DNA of 64,000 nt from Bacteroidota bacterium (GTDB lineage: Bacteria; Bacteroidota; Bacteroidia; Chitinophagales; Chitinophagaceae), in contig JAFEAE010000012.1 of assembly GCA_018266575.1 (NCBI GenBank), positions 1-64,000 of the forward strand. Direction: 5' to 3'. A model generated the notes under the pieces. That model saw nothing but the letters and a program-made list of their open reading frames with translations, made no database searches and was not told the origin of the DNA. A program made the position numbers and the translations under genes. This document shows positions 1 to 9,155 of the stretch, piece by piece; the stretch's first letter is position 1, and each line of letters starts with the position of its first letter.

Positions 1-2
1 AT

Positions 3-3000
3 GCAGCATGTCTGACCACAACCACAGCAACCAGCGCACCTGTTACGATTACGGTAACAACAGGGGTAACACCATCAGTAGCGGTTACAGCGACACAGAC
101 GACGATCTGTGCCGGAACAAGCGTAACGTTTACTGCAACACCAACCAATGGCGGAGCAGCGCCAACCTACCAGTGGCAACTGAACGGTGCTAATGTTGGC
201 ACTAACAGCGATACCTACACGAACAATACGCTCAATAACGGGGATGTGGTAACCGTGATCATGACCAGCAATGCGGCATGTCTGACCACAACTACAGCAA
301 CGAGTGCACCGGTGACTATTACTGTAACGACAGGAGTAACACCATCGGTAGCAGTTACAGCGACACAGACGACGATTTGTGCCGGAACAAGCGTAACGTT
401 CACTGCAACACCGACCAATGGCGGAGCAGCACCAACCTACCAGTGGCAATTGAACGGTGTAAATGTCGGCACTAACAGCGATACCTACACGAACAATACA
501 CTCAATAACGGGGATGTGGTAACCGTGATCATGACCAGCAATGCAGCATGTCTGACCACAACTACTGCAACCAGTGCACCGGTTACTATCACGGTAACAA
601 CAGGGGTAACACCATCGGTAGCAGTTACAGCGACACAGACGACGATTTGTGCCGGAACAAGTGTAACGTTTACTGCGACACCAACCAATGGTGGAGCAGC
701 ACCAACTTACCAGTGGCAGCTGAACGGAGCAAATGTTGGTACTAACAGCGATACCTACACGAACAATGCACTCAATAACGGGGATGTGGTTACAGTGATC
801 ATGACCAGCAATGCAGCATGTCTAACCACTACCACAGCAACGAGTGCACCTGTTACTATCACGGTAACAACAGGGGTAACCCCATCGGTAGCAGTTACAG
901 CGACACAGACAACGATCTGTGCGGGAACAAGTGTAACGTTTACTGCAACGCCAACCAATGGCGGTGCAGCACCAACGTATCAATGGTCAGTGAACGGAAC
1001 TGCAGTGGCTGGAGCAACCGGAGCAACATTTACCAGTACAACACTGAACAATAACGACCAGGTAACGGTAACGATAACCAGCAATGCAGGATGTTTAACC
1101 ACAACTACTGCGACAAGCGCACCGGTGACTATCACTATAACAACCGGGGTAACACCATCGGTAGCAGTTACTGCAACACAGACAACGATCTGTTCCGGAA
1201 CAAGTGTAACGTTTACTGCAACGCCAACCAATGGCGGTGCAGCACCAACCTATCAATGGTCAGTGAATGGAACAGCAGTGGCTGGAGCAACCGGATCAAC
1301 ATTTACCAGTACAACACTGAACAATAACGACCAGGTAACGGTAACGATGACCAGCAATGCAGCAGGATGTCTGACAGCGCCAACTGCAACAAGCACACCT
1401 GTAGTGATCACAGTAACAACAGGATTCACTCCATCGGTAGCAGTTACGGCGACACAATCAACAATTTGTACCGGTACAAGTGTAACCTTCACTGCAACTC
1501 CGACTAATGGTGGTGCAGCACCAACCTATCAATGGTCAGTGAATGGAGCTGCAGTAGCAGGAGCAACCGGAACAACATTTACCAGTACAACACTGAATAA
1601 TAACGACCAGGTAACAGTAACGATGACCAGCAATGCAGGATGTTTAACAACACCAACTGCCACAAGCACACCTGTAGTAATAAAAGTAACAACGGGTGTA
1701 ATACCATCTGTAGCAGTTGCAGCGACACAGACAACGATCTGTTCCGGAACAAGTGTGACCTTCACTGCAACACCAACCAATGGCGGTGCAGCGCCAACCT
1801 ATCAGTGGTCGGTAAATGGTGCACCAGTAGCCGGAGCAACCGGAACAACATTTACCAGTTCAATACTGAATAATAATGATCAGGTAACAGTAACAATGAC
1901 CAGCAATGCAGGATGTTTAACAACACCAACTGCAACAAGCACACCTGTAGTGATGACAATTACAACCGGTGTAACACCAGCCGTAGCAATTGCTGCAAGC
2001 CAAACAACAATTTGTGCCGGAACAAGTGTAACGTTTACTGCAACACCAACCAATGGTGGAGCTGCGCCAACGTATCAATGGTCTGTGAATGGAACACCAA
2101 TAACAGGTGCAACCAATAGTACGTTCACATCATCAACACTGAATAATAATGACCAGGTGGCCGTAACAATGACCAGCAATGCAACCTGCCTGACAATATC
2201 GACTGCAACGAGTGCGCCGATAGTTGTAACCGTCACAACAGGAGTTACGCCTGCAGTTGCAATTGCGGCAAGCCAAACAGTTATATGTCCCGGAACTTCT
2301 GTGACATTTACTGCCACACCGTCTAATGGTGGAACTGCACCAACATATCAATGGTCGGTGAATGGTTCTGCTGTTACAGGGGCAACAGGAAGTACATTTG
2401 CATCATCGTCATTGAATACAGGAGATATAGTGAAAGTAACAATGACGAGCAATGCAGGATGTTTAACCCAACCAACCGCAATAAGCGCACCGGTGGTTAT
2501 CACTGTAGTAACAAAGGTTACACCAGGCATAACAGTTGCAGCAAGCCAGACAACGATCTGCGCCGGAACTTCGGTAACATTTACTGCAACGCCATTTAAT
2601 GGAGGAACTGCACCAACCTATCAGTGGTCGGTAAATGGAACACCGGTTACAGGTGCAACAGGAAATACGTTTACATCATCGACGCTGAATAATAATGACC
2701 AGGTAACGGTAACGATGACGAGTAACTCATCTTGTTTGACCCAACCAACTGCTACAAGTGTGCCTGTTGTCATCACAACTACAATCGGATCTACGCCAAC
2801 AGTAAGTGTAGCAGCAAGCCAAACAGTGATCTGCGCTGGAACATCAATAACATTTACAGCAACGCCATCTAACGGCGGAACTTCGCCCACCTATCAGTGG
2901 TCGGTAAATGGAATACCGGTTACAGGTGCAACAGGAAATACATTCACAACATCAACGCTGAGTAATAATGACCAGGTAACAGTAACGATGGCCAGCAATG

Positions 3001-3888
3001 CAACTTGTCTGACGACAAATACTGCAACAAGTACACCTGTGGTGATCACAACCACAACAGGTGTGATACCAACAGTAGCCGTTTCAGCAACACAGACGAC
3101 GATCTGTGCGGGTACATCAGTAACATTTACTGTAACTCCGTCTAACGGAGGAACATCCCCAACGTACCAATGGTCGGTAAACGGAACACCGGTAGTAGGG
3201 GCAAGAGGAAATACATTTACATCATCAACGCTGAATAATAATGACCAGGTAACTGTAACAATGACAAGCAATGCAAGTTGCCTTACAACAGCAACTGCAA
3301 CAAGTACACCTGTAGTTATTAAAACAACAACAGGATTGGTTCCAGGCATAACAGTAGTTGCAAGCCAGACTACGGTGTGTTCAGGAACTTCAGTAACATT
3401 TACTGCAACTCCAACCAATGGAGGTTTAGCTCCAACATATCAATGGTCTGTGAATGGAACAGCAATAGTTGGTGCAACAGGATCAACATTTACAAGCAGT
3501 ACACTGAATAATAATGACCAGGTAGCGGTAACGATGACAAGTAGCGCAGGATGTTTAGCAACACCTACTGCAACAAGTACGCCGGTTGCAATCTCAGTAA
3601 CGACTGGCGGAACACCGTCAGTGACAGTTAATGCGACACAGACAACGATCTGTACAGGATCAAGCGTAACATTTACTGCAACACCAACCAACGGTGGAGC
3701 AGCACCAACATACCAATGGTCGGTAAATAAAGTGATAATAGTAGGTGCGACTGGACCAACCTTTACAAGTAATACACTGAATAATAATGATGAGGTACAG
3801 GTAGTAATGACCAGCAATTCAGCATGTGCAACAACAAATACTGCAACAAGCACACCTGTTGTGATCACTGTGGCAACGAATATCACAC
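3..3888 (+). repeat. Tandem coding repeat, ~270-bp unit, 14 copies
   Basis: The unit containing ACxxCxGTSVTFTATP recurs every 270-276 bp. The first copies are spaced exactly 270 bp (windows starting at 8, 278, 548 and 818) and differ mainly by synonymous changes, with only Val/Ala-type substitutions in the protein. Copies further downstream are progressively more diverged at both DNA and protein level. This looks like recent tandem amplification at the 5' side. The array probably continues upstream of the window. Confidence 0.93.
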
Positions 3889-4769
3889 CTACATTTGATG
3901 CTATCGGGCCATTGTGCCAAAGTTCTTTTGCTCCGGTACTACCGGCAACTTCGAAGGAAGGTGTAACAGGAACATGGAGCCCCTCTGCAATCAGTACGGC
4001 AACAATTGGTTCAACTGTATATACATTCACTCCGACAAATAATCCTTGTGCAATACCGGTTCCATTAACAATCGTGGTTAACCAGGCTGCAAGCAGTACA
4101 ACAGATACAACAATATGCTTTAATCAGTTGCCATTTACATGGAGTGGCAATACCTATCCGGCAGCTGGCACATACCAGGTTTCATTCAGTAGTGCTTCCG
4201 GATGCGATTCTGTTGCAACATTAATACTGCGCGTTAACCCTGCGTCTATTGGTCAACGTTATGATACTGTTGTAACTTCTCCGAATACGCCAACACAATT
4301 GCAGGCAAGGTCGATCGGCAACAACAGTGCGTATGATTGGGAACCTCCGACTGGATTGAGCTTCTCAAACATTTACAACCCTGTATTCAACTATGATCAG
4401 AATGAAGATTATATCATCACGATCTCAACAGGCACCGGTTGTATGGTTCACGATACATTGACTGTACTCGTGAATTCCCCATCAAACATCACGTCAGCTG
4501 TATACGTACCGCTGGCATGGTCACCAAATGGTGATGGCAATAATGATAAGCTAACGCCATTGACAGTAAACATCAAAACGCTGAATTACTTCAGGGTGTT
4601 CAACAGGTGGGGACAACTGATGTTTGAAACAAGCACGATCGGTGCGGGATGGGATGGAATGTACAACGGTAAACCGCAGGTTGCCGACGCATATACATGG
4701 ACGTTAGAAGCCGTCGGTAATGATGGAAAAACATATAAACAAAGTGGAACCGCACTTTTATTAAGGTAA
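3..4769 (+). CDS. Giant Ig-like repeat surface protein with gliding-type C-terminal sorting domain (5' end outside window)
   Basis: The frame is open from the window edge, so only the last 1588 residues are seen and the start lies upstream. About 1295 residues consist of fourteen Thr/Ser/Asn-rich units of ~90 residues. Each carries a TICxGTSVTFTATP strand, a PTYQW(S/Q)(V/L)NG strand and a TSNAxCLT strand, so each unit has a Cys pair and a Trp typical of bacterial Ig-like folds. Non-repetitive linker domains follow. The last ~90 residues contain WSPNGDGNND, FRVFNRWGQLMFE and GWDG, the hallmarks of the gliding-motility-associated (CHU_C, type B) C-terminal domain that directs export through the type IX system. 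A PorP/SprF gene begins 11 bases downstream, the usual partner arrangement. The likely role is a long surface adhesin or filament; the ligand cannot be read from sequence. Confidence 0.9.
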   Translation, partial: AACLTTTTATSAPVTITVTTGVTPSVAVTATQTTICAGTSVTFTATPTNGGAAPTYQWQLNGANVGTNSDTYTNNTLNNGDVVTVIMTSNAACLTTTTATSAPVTITVTTGVTPSVAVTATQTTICAGTSVTFTATPTNGGAAPTYQWQLNGVNVGTNSDTYTNNTLNNGDVVTVIMTSNAACLTTTTATSAPVTITVTTGVTPSVAVTATQTTICAGTSVTFTATPTNGGAAPTYQWQLNGANVGTNSDTYTNNALNNGDVVTVIMTSNAACLTTTTATSAPVTITVTTGVTPSVAVTATQTTICAGTSVTFTATPTNGGAAPTYQWSVNGTAVAGATGATFTSTTLNNNDQVTVTITSNAGCLTTTTATSAPVTITITTGVTPSVAVTATQTTICSGTSVTFTATPTNGGAAPTYQWSVNGTAVAGATGSTFTSTTLNNNDQVTVTMTSNAAGCLTAPTATSTPVVITVTTGFTPSVAVTATQSTICTGTSVTFTATPTNGGAAPTYQWSVNGAAVAGATGTTFTSTTLNNNDQVTVTMTSNAGCLTTPTATSTPVVIKVTTGVIPSVAVAATQTTICSGTSVTFTATPTNGGAAPTYQWSVNGAPVAGATGTTFTSSILNNNDQVTVTMTSNAGCLTTPTATSTPVVMTITTGVTPAVAIAASQTTICAGTSVTFTATPTNGGAAPTYQWSVNGTPITGATNSTFTSSTLNNNDQVAVTMTSNATCLTISTATSAPIVVTVTTGVTPAVAIAASQTVICPGTSVTFTATPSNGGTAPTYQWSVNGSAVTGATGSTFASSSLNTGDIVKVTMTSNAGCLTQPTAISAPVVITVVTKVTPGITVAASQTTICAGTSVTFTATPFNGGTAPTYQWSVNGTPVTGATGNTFTSSTLNNNDQVTVTMTSNSSCLTQPTATSVPVVITTTIGSTPTVSVAASQTVICAGTSITFTATPSNGGTSPTYQWSVNGIPVTGATGNTFTTSTLSNNDQVTVTMASNATCLTTNTATSTPVVITTTTGVIPTVAVSATQTTICAGTSVTFTVTPSNGGTSPTYQWSVNGTPVVGARGNTFTSSTLNNNDQVTVTMTSNASCLTTATATSTPVVIKTTTGLVPGITVVASQTTVCSGTSVTFTATPTNGGLAPTYQWSVNGTAIVGATGSTFTSSTLNNNDQVAVTMTSSAGCLATPTATSTPVAISVTTGGTPSVTVNATQTTICTGSSVTFTATPTNGGAAPTYQWSVNKVIIVGATGPTFTSNTLNNNDEVQVVMTSNSACATTNTATSTPVVITVATNITPTFDAIGPLCQSSFAPVLPATSKEGVTGTWSPSAISTATIGSTVYTFTPTNNPCAIPVPLTIVVNQAASSTTDTTICFNQLPFTWSGNTYPAAGTYQVSFSSASGCDSVATLILRVNPASIGQRYDTVVTSPNTPTQLQARSIGNNSAYDWEPPTGLSFSNIYNPVFNYDQNEDYIITISTGTGCMVHDTLTVLVNSPSNITSAVYVPLAWSPNGDGNNDKLTPLTVNIKTLNYFRVFNRWGQLMFETSTIGAGWDGMYNGKPQVADAYTWTLEAVGNDGKTYKQSGTALLLR

Positions 4770-4780
4770 AAACCTGAGTT

Positions 4781-5806
4781 ATGAGAAATTTAAAATGTGC
4801 CGCCGTTATTATTAGTTTATTAATAATCTTGAAGCCATCTTATGGACAGGATCCGAGTTTTTCGCAATTCTTTTCCTCGCCTTTAAATGTAAACCCTGCG
4901 TTGACCGCACATATTAATGCAGACTGGCGGTTGATATCAAACCTGCGCGACCAGTGGGTGGGGCCAGCCAGCCCATATGCAACCGGCACGTTGTGTTTTG
5001 ATAAAAAGATATTGCAAAACAACACACCAAACGAACAGGAAAAAAACGTATTCGGTGTTGGTGGTATGCTTATGTACGATTATGCAATGTATGGTGTGAT
5101 CAAAAGTACGTATGCATCAATCAACTTGTCATACAATATACGATTGGCGGAAGATGATTATGGAAATATGCACCGCCTTGGTATTGGTTTCGGAGGGATT
5201 TATGGAAGAAGATTTGTTGATTTCAGCCGCCTCAATTTCCAGGAACAATTTGTGGGAAATGGTTTTAATACGAATCTTCCTACTGGTGAAGCTGCACTAT
5301 CGAATATGAAGCCCTATTTCTCATCAAGTGCGGGGGTTGTTTATAGTTATGTTACTGAAAAAAGCAATGTTGATGTTGGTGTTGCAGTGTATCATCTGAA
5401 CAAACCACGCCAGACTTTTTTGGCAGATCCTAACGAATATTTGCCAATGAGAAAAGTTGTGCATGCAAACTTTGAAACATTTTTAAATGACAGGGTGATA
5501 CTGAATACGAATGGTATTTATCAATACCAGGGCGGAACGAGTTATTTTTCTGTAGGTGGTGGATTGGGATATTATTTAGAAGATGATGGATCTACAATAT
5601 TGAATGGTGGTTTGTGGTATTGGTCGAAGAATGCTGTTATACCTTATGTAGGATTGGCTTACGGCGATTTTCAGTTTGGCTTGAGTTATGATGTGACTGT
5701 TTCCAAACTTGCGGGTGCAACACAACGCCCGAATACCTGGGAGCTTTCATTGATACTGCGTGGAAATAATAAACCATCCGGGATTATTCCCTGCCCGTGG
5801 AAATAA
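4781..5806 (+). CDS. PorP/SprF family type IX secretion outer-membrane protein
   Basis: The 341-residue protein has a cleavable signal peptide (hydrophobic stretch at about residues 6-22, then GQDPSFSQFF). The mature start DPSFSQFFSSPLNVNPALTA is the characteristic beginning of PorP/SprF proteins. The rest is beta-barrel-like, rich in Tyr and Gly, with alternating strands such as YFSVGGGLGYYLE. Members sit in the outer membrane and are needed for secretion or anchoring of the cognate type B sorting-domain protein. The gene begins 11 bases after the giant repeat protein, consistent with a two-gene operon and a dedicated partner. Confidence 0.9.
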   Translation: MRNLKCAAVIISLLIILKPSYGQDPSFSQFFSSPLNVNPALTAHINADWRLISNLRDQWVGPASPYATGTLCFDKKILQNNTPNEQEKNVFGVGGMLMYDYAMYGVIKSTYASINLSYNIRLAEDDYGNMHRLGIGFGGIYGRRFVDFSRLNFQEQFVGNGFNTNLPTGEAALSNMKPYFSSSAGVVYSYVTEKSNVDVGVAVYHLNKPRQTFLADPNEYLPMRKVVHANFETFLNDRVILNTNGIYQYQGGTSYFSVGGGLGYYLEDDGSTILNGGLWYWSKNAVIPYVGLAYGDFQFGLSYDVTVSKLAGATQRPNTWELSLILRGNNKPSGIIPCPWK

Positions 5807-5844
5807 TGGCCAGGCATAATCGGAATGGTTAAAATATAAAACAT

Positions 5845-5995
5845 CGTCATTTCGAATCCGGCTTCATGAACTAAAAATATCAGGATGCCGATGCGGGCAT
5901 GAGAAATCTCATGCCAACATACCGGCAGCAGATTTCCCAATGCGCCTGGACTTGCAATTATCCATTCTTCCCGAATGGCTCCGTTCGAAATAACG
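5845..5995. repeat. MITE-like intergenic element with inverted ends
   Basis: The element begins with CGTCATTTCGAA (5845) and ends with TTCGAAATAACG (~5984-5995), an inverted repeat with one mismatch. In the middle lies a hairpin, GCATGAGA-AA-TCTCATGC (5898-5915), with perfect 8-bp arms. No ORF is convincing. Similar ends (CGAAATGACG) recur at 6337-6347. It occupies most of the first part of the 614-bp gap after the PorP/SprF gene. Confidence 0.55.
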
Positions 5996-6050
5996 CAGAT
6001 AAGTTTGGTTTGTACTGAACTAATGTTAATCTAAGAAATCAGAAGAAAGT

Positions 6051-6075
6051 GGACTCCCGCTTTCGCGGGAATGAC
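6051..6075. repeat. Short CCCGC/GCGGG hairpin with ATGACG tail
   Basis: CTCCCGCTTTCGCGGGAATGACG forms a short GC-rich hairpin (CCCGC / GCGGG) followed by ATGACG. Its tail matches the ends of the neighbouring element at 5845, so it may be a degenerate piece of the same kind of dispersed hairpin repeat. It lacks a T-tract, so it is not a convincing terminator. Confidence 0.3.
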
Positions 6076-6172
6076 GGAGAGAGTGTTTATTAAACGTAGC
6101 ATTCGTATTATCAGCAATTAAGAAGTCAAGCATTATCTCATTATCAAATCATCACATTATCACATTCAGTCG

Positions 6173-6251
6173 CTCAATAGTAGCACTACCGATGAACGGA
6201 TTGCGACGCAACAATGTTCAACCGGAGTTACTAAAGCTGGTATCAAAAAAA
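6173..6251 (+). repeat. Dispersed intergenic repeat, copy A
   Basis: This carries the core TTGCGACGCAACAATG and the 3' motif GCTGGTATCAAAAAAACG. It matches five other copies in the window (10533, 23997, 46309, 49763, 53810). Copies A and E form one subtype, sharing TACCGATGAACGGATTGCG just before the core. It lies 3' of the PorP/SprF gene in the same orientation. Confidence 0.65.
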
Positions 6252-6275
6252 CGAGCATTATCACATTCATTGATG

Positions 6276-6348
6276 TGGTATGAGGTTTCTCGCTGTGCCG
6301 TAACATAAAATTATTTTTAATGAATAATAGCTTCGCTCGAAATGACGA
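6276..6348. repeat. Truncated copy of the 5845-type element
   Basis: ATGAGGTTTCTCGCTG is followed ~50 bp later by GCTCGAAATGACG. Both pieces resemble the internal hairpin and the end of the element at 5845-5995, so this is probably a partial or degenerate copy. The remaining sequence in the gap to 6420 is AT-rich, with repeated CATTATCACATT-like words and no ORF. Confidence 0.35.
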
Positions 6349-6420
6349 ACCATATTTTATCGGCGATTAGGAAGTTGCGCATTATCACATTTCCAAATCA
6401 TCACATTATCACATTCCAAC

Positions 6421-7650
6421 TCATCTTTCTACTACCATAATTTGTGTGAAGATTGTTTTATTGCTTTCATCAAGTACACGCAGTAAATAAAATCCCTGCG
6501 CATCGTAACCGGAAATATTAATGATTTCTGTTTGCGACGATTGATTAACCCTGATTTTTTTATGAAGCAATTCGCTTCCGAATTCATCGGTTAGCTGAAT
6601 GGAATAATTGCCTGTGTTGAGATTGTTGAACTGAACATTGAACTCATTATTGGCAACAGGATTGGGATATGCTTTGATTTTGTTTGAAGTAACCGTATTT
6701 AATTTTACGAGCGAGGCAGGCGATGTATGCAACACATTGCTGTTTGCAAGATCGGCGCTGCTGTATGTTTCTGACATCGGTTTGTACGGAGTGGCTGCCC
6801 ACGTTTTCGGATCAACAGAAAAATAACTGTCGGTGTACATAGAACTGCTCACGATAATATTTCCATCTTCATCAACTGCAGCACCATTTGCAGTAAATTT
6901 TTGCGGCAGGCCCGAAATAGTTCCGAGATATTGTGTAACCCTTGTGCTGATATTTGTTTTGAAAATGTGGTTGCTTGCAGTAATTAAGTAAAGATTGTTT
7001 TCATCATCTGCAACCAGGTCGCCCCCGGCATTTCCGCAGGGATTATGAATGGTTTCTTTATTTGTTGCAGCATCAGTGATAGCGCCGAGGTCGGTGATCG
7101 TAATATTCCCGCTGGTATTAAAACGGAACAGATGGTCGCCATCGTTGGTTATCGTGTACCCATAACCGTCAGGTGCGATGACCATACGGCTTATCGCCCC
7201 GGCATAGAATTGAAAATTCCCTGTTTTGCCAAAGGATTGCCCGCTTACACCATAAATTTTCATCGTGTTAAGGTCAACGTATCGTAACTGGTCAACAAGC
7301 ATCGGTGTATAGAAAAGCCTGTTTGTTTCTTTATCATAAGCGAGTGCTGCAACACCGCTTCCGAAAGCTAACTGCGGATTGCTGTTTGAAATAGTGTCGT
7401 TGATAAAACTTTCCAGCCTGTTCGTGGTAAGTGCATCAAAAATCGGAAGACTTTTATCAGTGCCATTTAAAATAATGGTATTGAATTGTGTTGTTTGTGT
7501 ATTGAGCTTGCGAAGGGATATCCAGTCTGTCCCTTCTTTTTTCAATGAGGTTACTGCATACACAAAATGATCGGCTTCCTGTTGTGCGATTGCAGCAAAA
7601 GAGGAAAACACAAATGACAGAAAAAATAAATGGCGTAGATTTTTTTTCAT
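6421..7650 (-). CDS. Secreted beta-propeller-like protein with type A type IX sorting domain
   Basis: The 409-residue protein has a clear signal peptide (about residues 1-22, ending AAIAQQ). The central ~300 residues have repeated short beta motifs, such as LVADDENNLYLITASNHIF and AVDEDGNIIVSSSM, which resemble NHL or PQQ-like propeller blades. The last ~80 residues begin KAYPNPVANNEFNVQF and end GFYLLRVLDESNKTIFTQIMVVER, the standard Por secretion (type A) C-terminal sorting domain. It is therefore expected to be exported by the type IX system and attached to the cell surface or released. No catalytic motif is visible. It stands alone, convergent with the PorP/SprF gene across a repeat-filled gap. 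Confidence 0.8.
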   Translation of the reverse strand: MKKNLRHLFFLSFVFSSFAAIAQQEADHFVYAVTSLKKEGTDWISLRKLNTQTTQFNTIILNGTDKSLPIFDALTTNRLESFINDTISNSNPQLAFGSGVAALAYDKETNRLFYTPMLVDQLRYVDLNTMKIYGVSGQSFGKTGNFQFYAGAISRMVIAPDGYGYTITNDGDHLFRFNTSGNITITDLGAITDAATNKETIHNPCGNAGGDLVADDENNLYLITASNHIFKTNISTRVTQYLGTISGLPQKFTANGAAVDEDGNIIVSSSMYTDSYFSVDPKTWAATPYKPMSETYSSADLANSNVLHTSPASLVKLNTVTSNKIKAYPNPVANNEFNVQFNNLNTGNYSIQLTDEFGSELLHKKIRVNQSSQTEIINISGYDAQGFYLLRVLDESNKTIFTQIMVVER

Positions 7651-7845
7651 AGCGTTACATTTTTCGCGAATGATAATTCAGGAAGCGGTCAACAAATTTT
7701 TGCGGGAAGCGAGGTAAAATATCAATTTGGAAGAGGATAGATTTTATAGCGGAAATTCAAGGAATAGAGAGGGATTTTTCTGGTGATAAAGATAGCTTCA
7801 TTTTTCGAAACTGTCAAGAAGCGAGTGGTGAAAAATACGCTTATT

Positions 7846-7874
7846 TTTTGTCGACCGACAGAGTTTTGTCGATC
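7846..7874. promoter_or_regulatory. Direct repeat TTTTGTCGAYC upstream of the TTG-start gene
   Basis: TTTTGTCGACC (7846) and TTTTGTCGATC (7864) are 18 bp apart, and the first also contains the small dyad TGTCG-AC-CGACA. They lie 47-75 bp before the TTG start at 7921. TAATTTG at ~7908, close to a Bacteroidota -7 element, lies between them and the gene. This is an operator-like arrangement, but no cognate regulator is visible. Confidence 0.3.
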
Positions 7875-7920
7875 AATAAAAAGAATCAGTATCAAATAAA
7901 ATTCCTTAATTTGCTAAATC

Positions 7921-8484
7921 TTGAAACGGATTGTCACCATACTGCTGCTTGCGATGCTCCTTTTTAATTGGATAGGCTACCGTTTATTTACTGCTTATAT
8001 CGAAAACAGGTCTGACCGGCAATTTGAAGCACAATTGGATAACAATAATTACGACGAAACCCAATTGATTTCCATTAAAGTTCCGGTTGCGCATCTTGCA
8101 TATTACAATATTTCAAAGAATTTTGAGCGGATGGACGGACAGATTGAAGCAAATGGCGTGGTATACAAATATGTAAAGCGCAGGATATTTAATGATTCGC
8201 TGGAAGTATTATGCATTCCCAACAAAACAGCGATGCAACTGAATGCGGCGAAGAATGAGTTTTTTAAATTAGTGAACGACCTGCAGGCAAATAACCAAAC
8301 CAGGAAAGCAAATTCTCACAAAAATTTTTCGAAAGCTTTTTCTACCGATAATTGTACAACAAATGATGTTGTAGTACTAAGCGAATTAAATGAATCTATT
8401 CCACGGCCATTAATTCCTTATTCTGAAAATCTTGCATCTTCTTTTTCATTCATCAACGAACAGCCTCCGGATTTTCTTTCTTAA
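7921..8484 (+). CDS. Membrane-anchored protein of unknown function, TTG start (paralogue 1)
   Basis: The 187-residue product begins at TTG. Starting there gives Lys-Arg followed by a hydrophobic segment (about residues 4-22, ending in YRLF), a good inner-membrane anchor or uncleaved signal. The next in-frame ATG would cut into that segment. The body has the conserved-looking pieces AQLDNNNYDE, FERMDGQIEANGVVYKYVKRR and FNDSLEVLCIPN. A paralogue at 13795 shares all of these and also starts with TTG, which supports the start choice. I do not recognise a named family. In context it precedes the first AhpD-like gene, while its paralogue precedes a SusC gene, so an envelope role linked to uptake or metal/redox handling is possible but unproven. 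Confidence 0.7.
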   Translation: MKRIVTILLLAMLLFNWIGYRLFTAYIENRSDRQFEAQLDNNNYDETQLISIKVPVAHLAYYNISKNFERMDGQIEANGVVYKYVKRRIFNDSLEVLCIPNKTAMQLNAAKNEFFKLVNDLQANNQTRKANSHKNFSKAFSTDNCTTNDVVVLSELNESIPRPLIPYSENLASSFSFINEQPPDFLS

Positions 8485-8582
8485 TTTTTTTTGATTTATT
8501 ACTGCATACGCTGCAATAGTAAATCGTGCATTGTAAATTTTTGGTCATTCATCATTGACCATTCATCACTTACTATTTTAAT

Positions 8583-9155
8583 ATGCCCTACATTCCATTG
8601 GAAGAGCACCTGCCCGGTATCACGGGTTTGCTCGAATACCGAAAGGATTCCGCTGCGCCAATCCGCGAGCTTACGCAAATTTTGCTGCGCGGGCCATCTT
8701 CATTAACCGAAGGCGAACGTGAATTGATTGCTACGATTGTTTCATCGCGTAACCAATGTAAATTTTGTACTGCGGCGCATACAGCTGCTGCGAATGTTTT
8801 ATTGGGAGAAGGTGATACATCAGAAAAAGTAAAACAAAATATTTCAACTGCACCAGTCAGTTCAAAGATGAAAGCGTTACTGACGATAGCTGCGCAAGTG
8901 CAGGAAAGTGGCAAGAGTGTTACAGAAGCTTCTGTGCAAAAAGCAAAAGAAGAAGGGGCTACGGATCTGGAAATCCATGATACTGTTTTGATCGCTGCAT
9001 TGTTTTGTTTGTATAACAGGTACGTGGATGGATTGGCGACAGTTACTCCAACGGGTGCGGAGTTTTACAATAATCTCGGTAACCGTCTGAAGCAACATGG
9101 ATATAACAGGTTGGCACAAGGGTATGACCATCTCAAAAATCAAACTGTGAAATAA
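8583..9155 (+). CDS. AhpD-like / carboxymuconolactone decarboxylase family protein, paralogue 1
   Basis: The 190-residue protein belongs to the AhpD/CMD superfamily of peroxidase-related enzymes. Glu47, Cys59, Cys62 and His66 (NQCKFCTAAH) reproduce the Glu-x11-Cys-x2-Cys-x3-His relay of alkylhydroperoxidase AhpD. The C-terminal helix segment IHDTVLIAALFCLYNRYVDGLA is shared with three more paralogues at 10736, 11411 and 13220. Family members use the Cys pair for thiol-dependent peroxide reduction, but the natural substrate of this subgroup is unknown. There is no signal peptide, so it is cytoplasmic. Its stop codon overlaps the start of the MFS gene (TAATG), so the two are translationally coupled. 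Confidence 0.87.
   Translation: MPYIPLEEHLPGITGLLEYRKDSAAPIRELTQILLRGPSSLTEGERELIATIVSSRNQCKFCTAAHTAAANVLLGEGDTSEKVKQNISTAPVSSKMKALLTIAAQVQESGKSVTEASVQKAKEEGATDLEIHDTVLIAALFCLYNRYVDGLATVTPTGAEFYNNLGNRLKQHGYNRLAQGYDHLKNQTVK

Noticed and set aside
3..3888. Regular repeats that might suggest a CRISPR array
   Set aside because: The unit is 270 bp, in frame and coding; there are no short palindromic repeats with unique spacers.
215..4030. Series of antisense ORFs of 60-196 residues across the Ig-like repeat array
   Set aside because: They recur with the repeat period and result from the Thr/Ser/Asn codon bias of the sense repeats; the translations (Val/Thr-rich) have no start context or family features.
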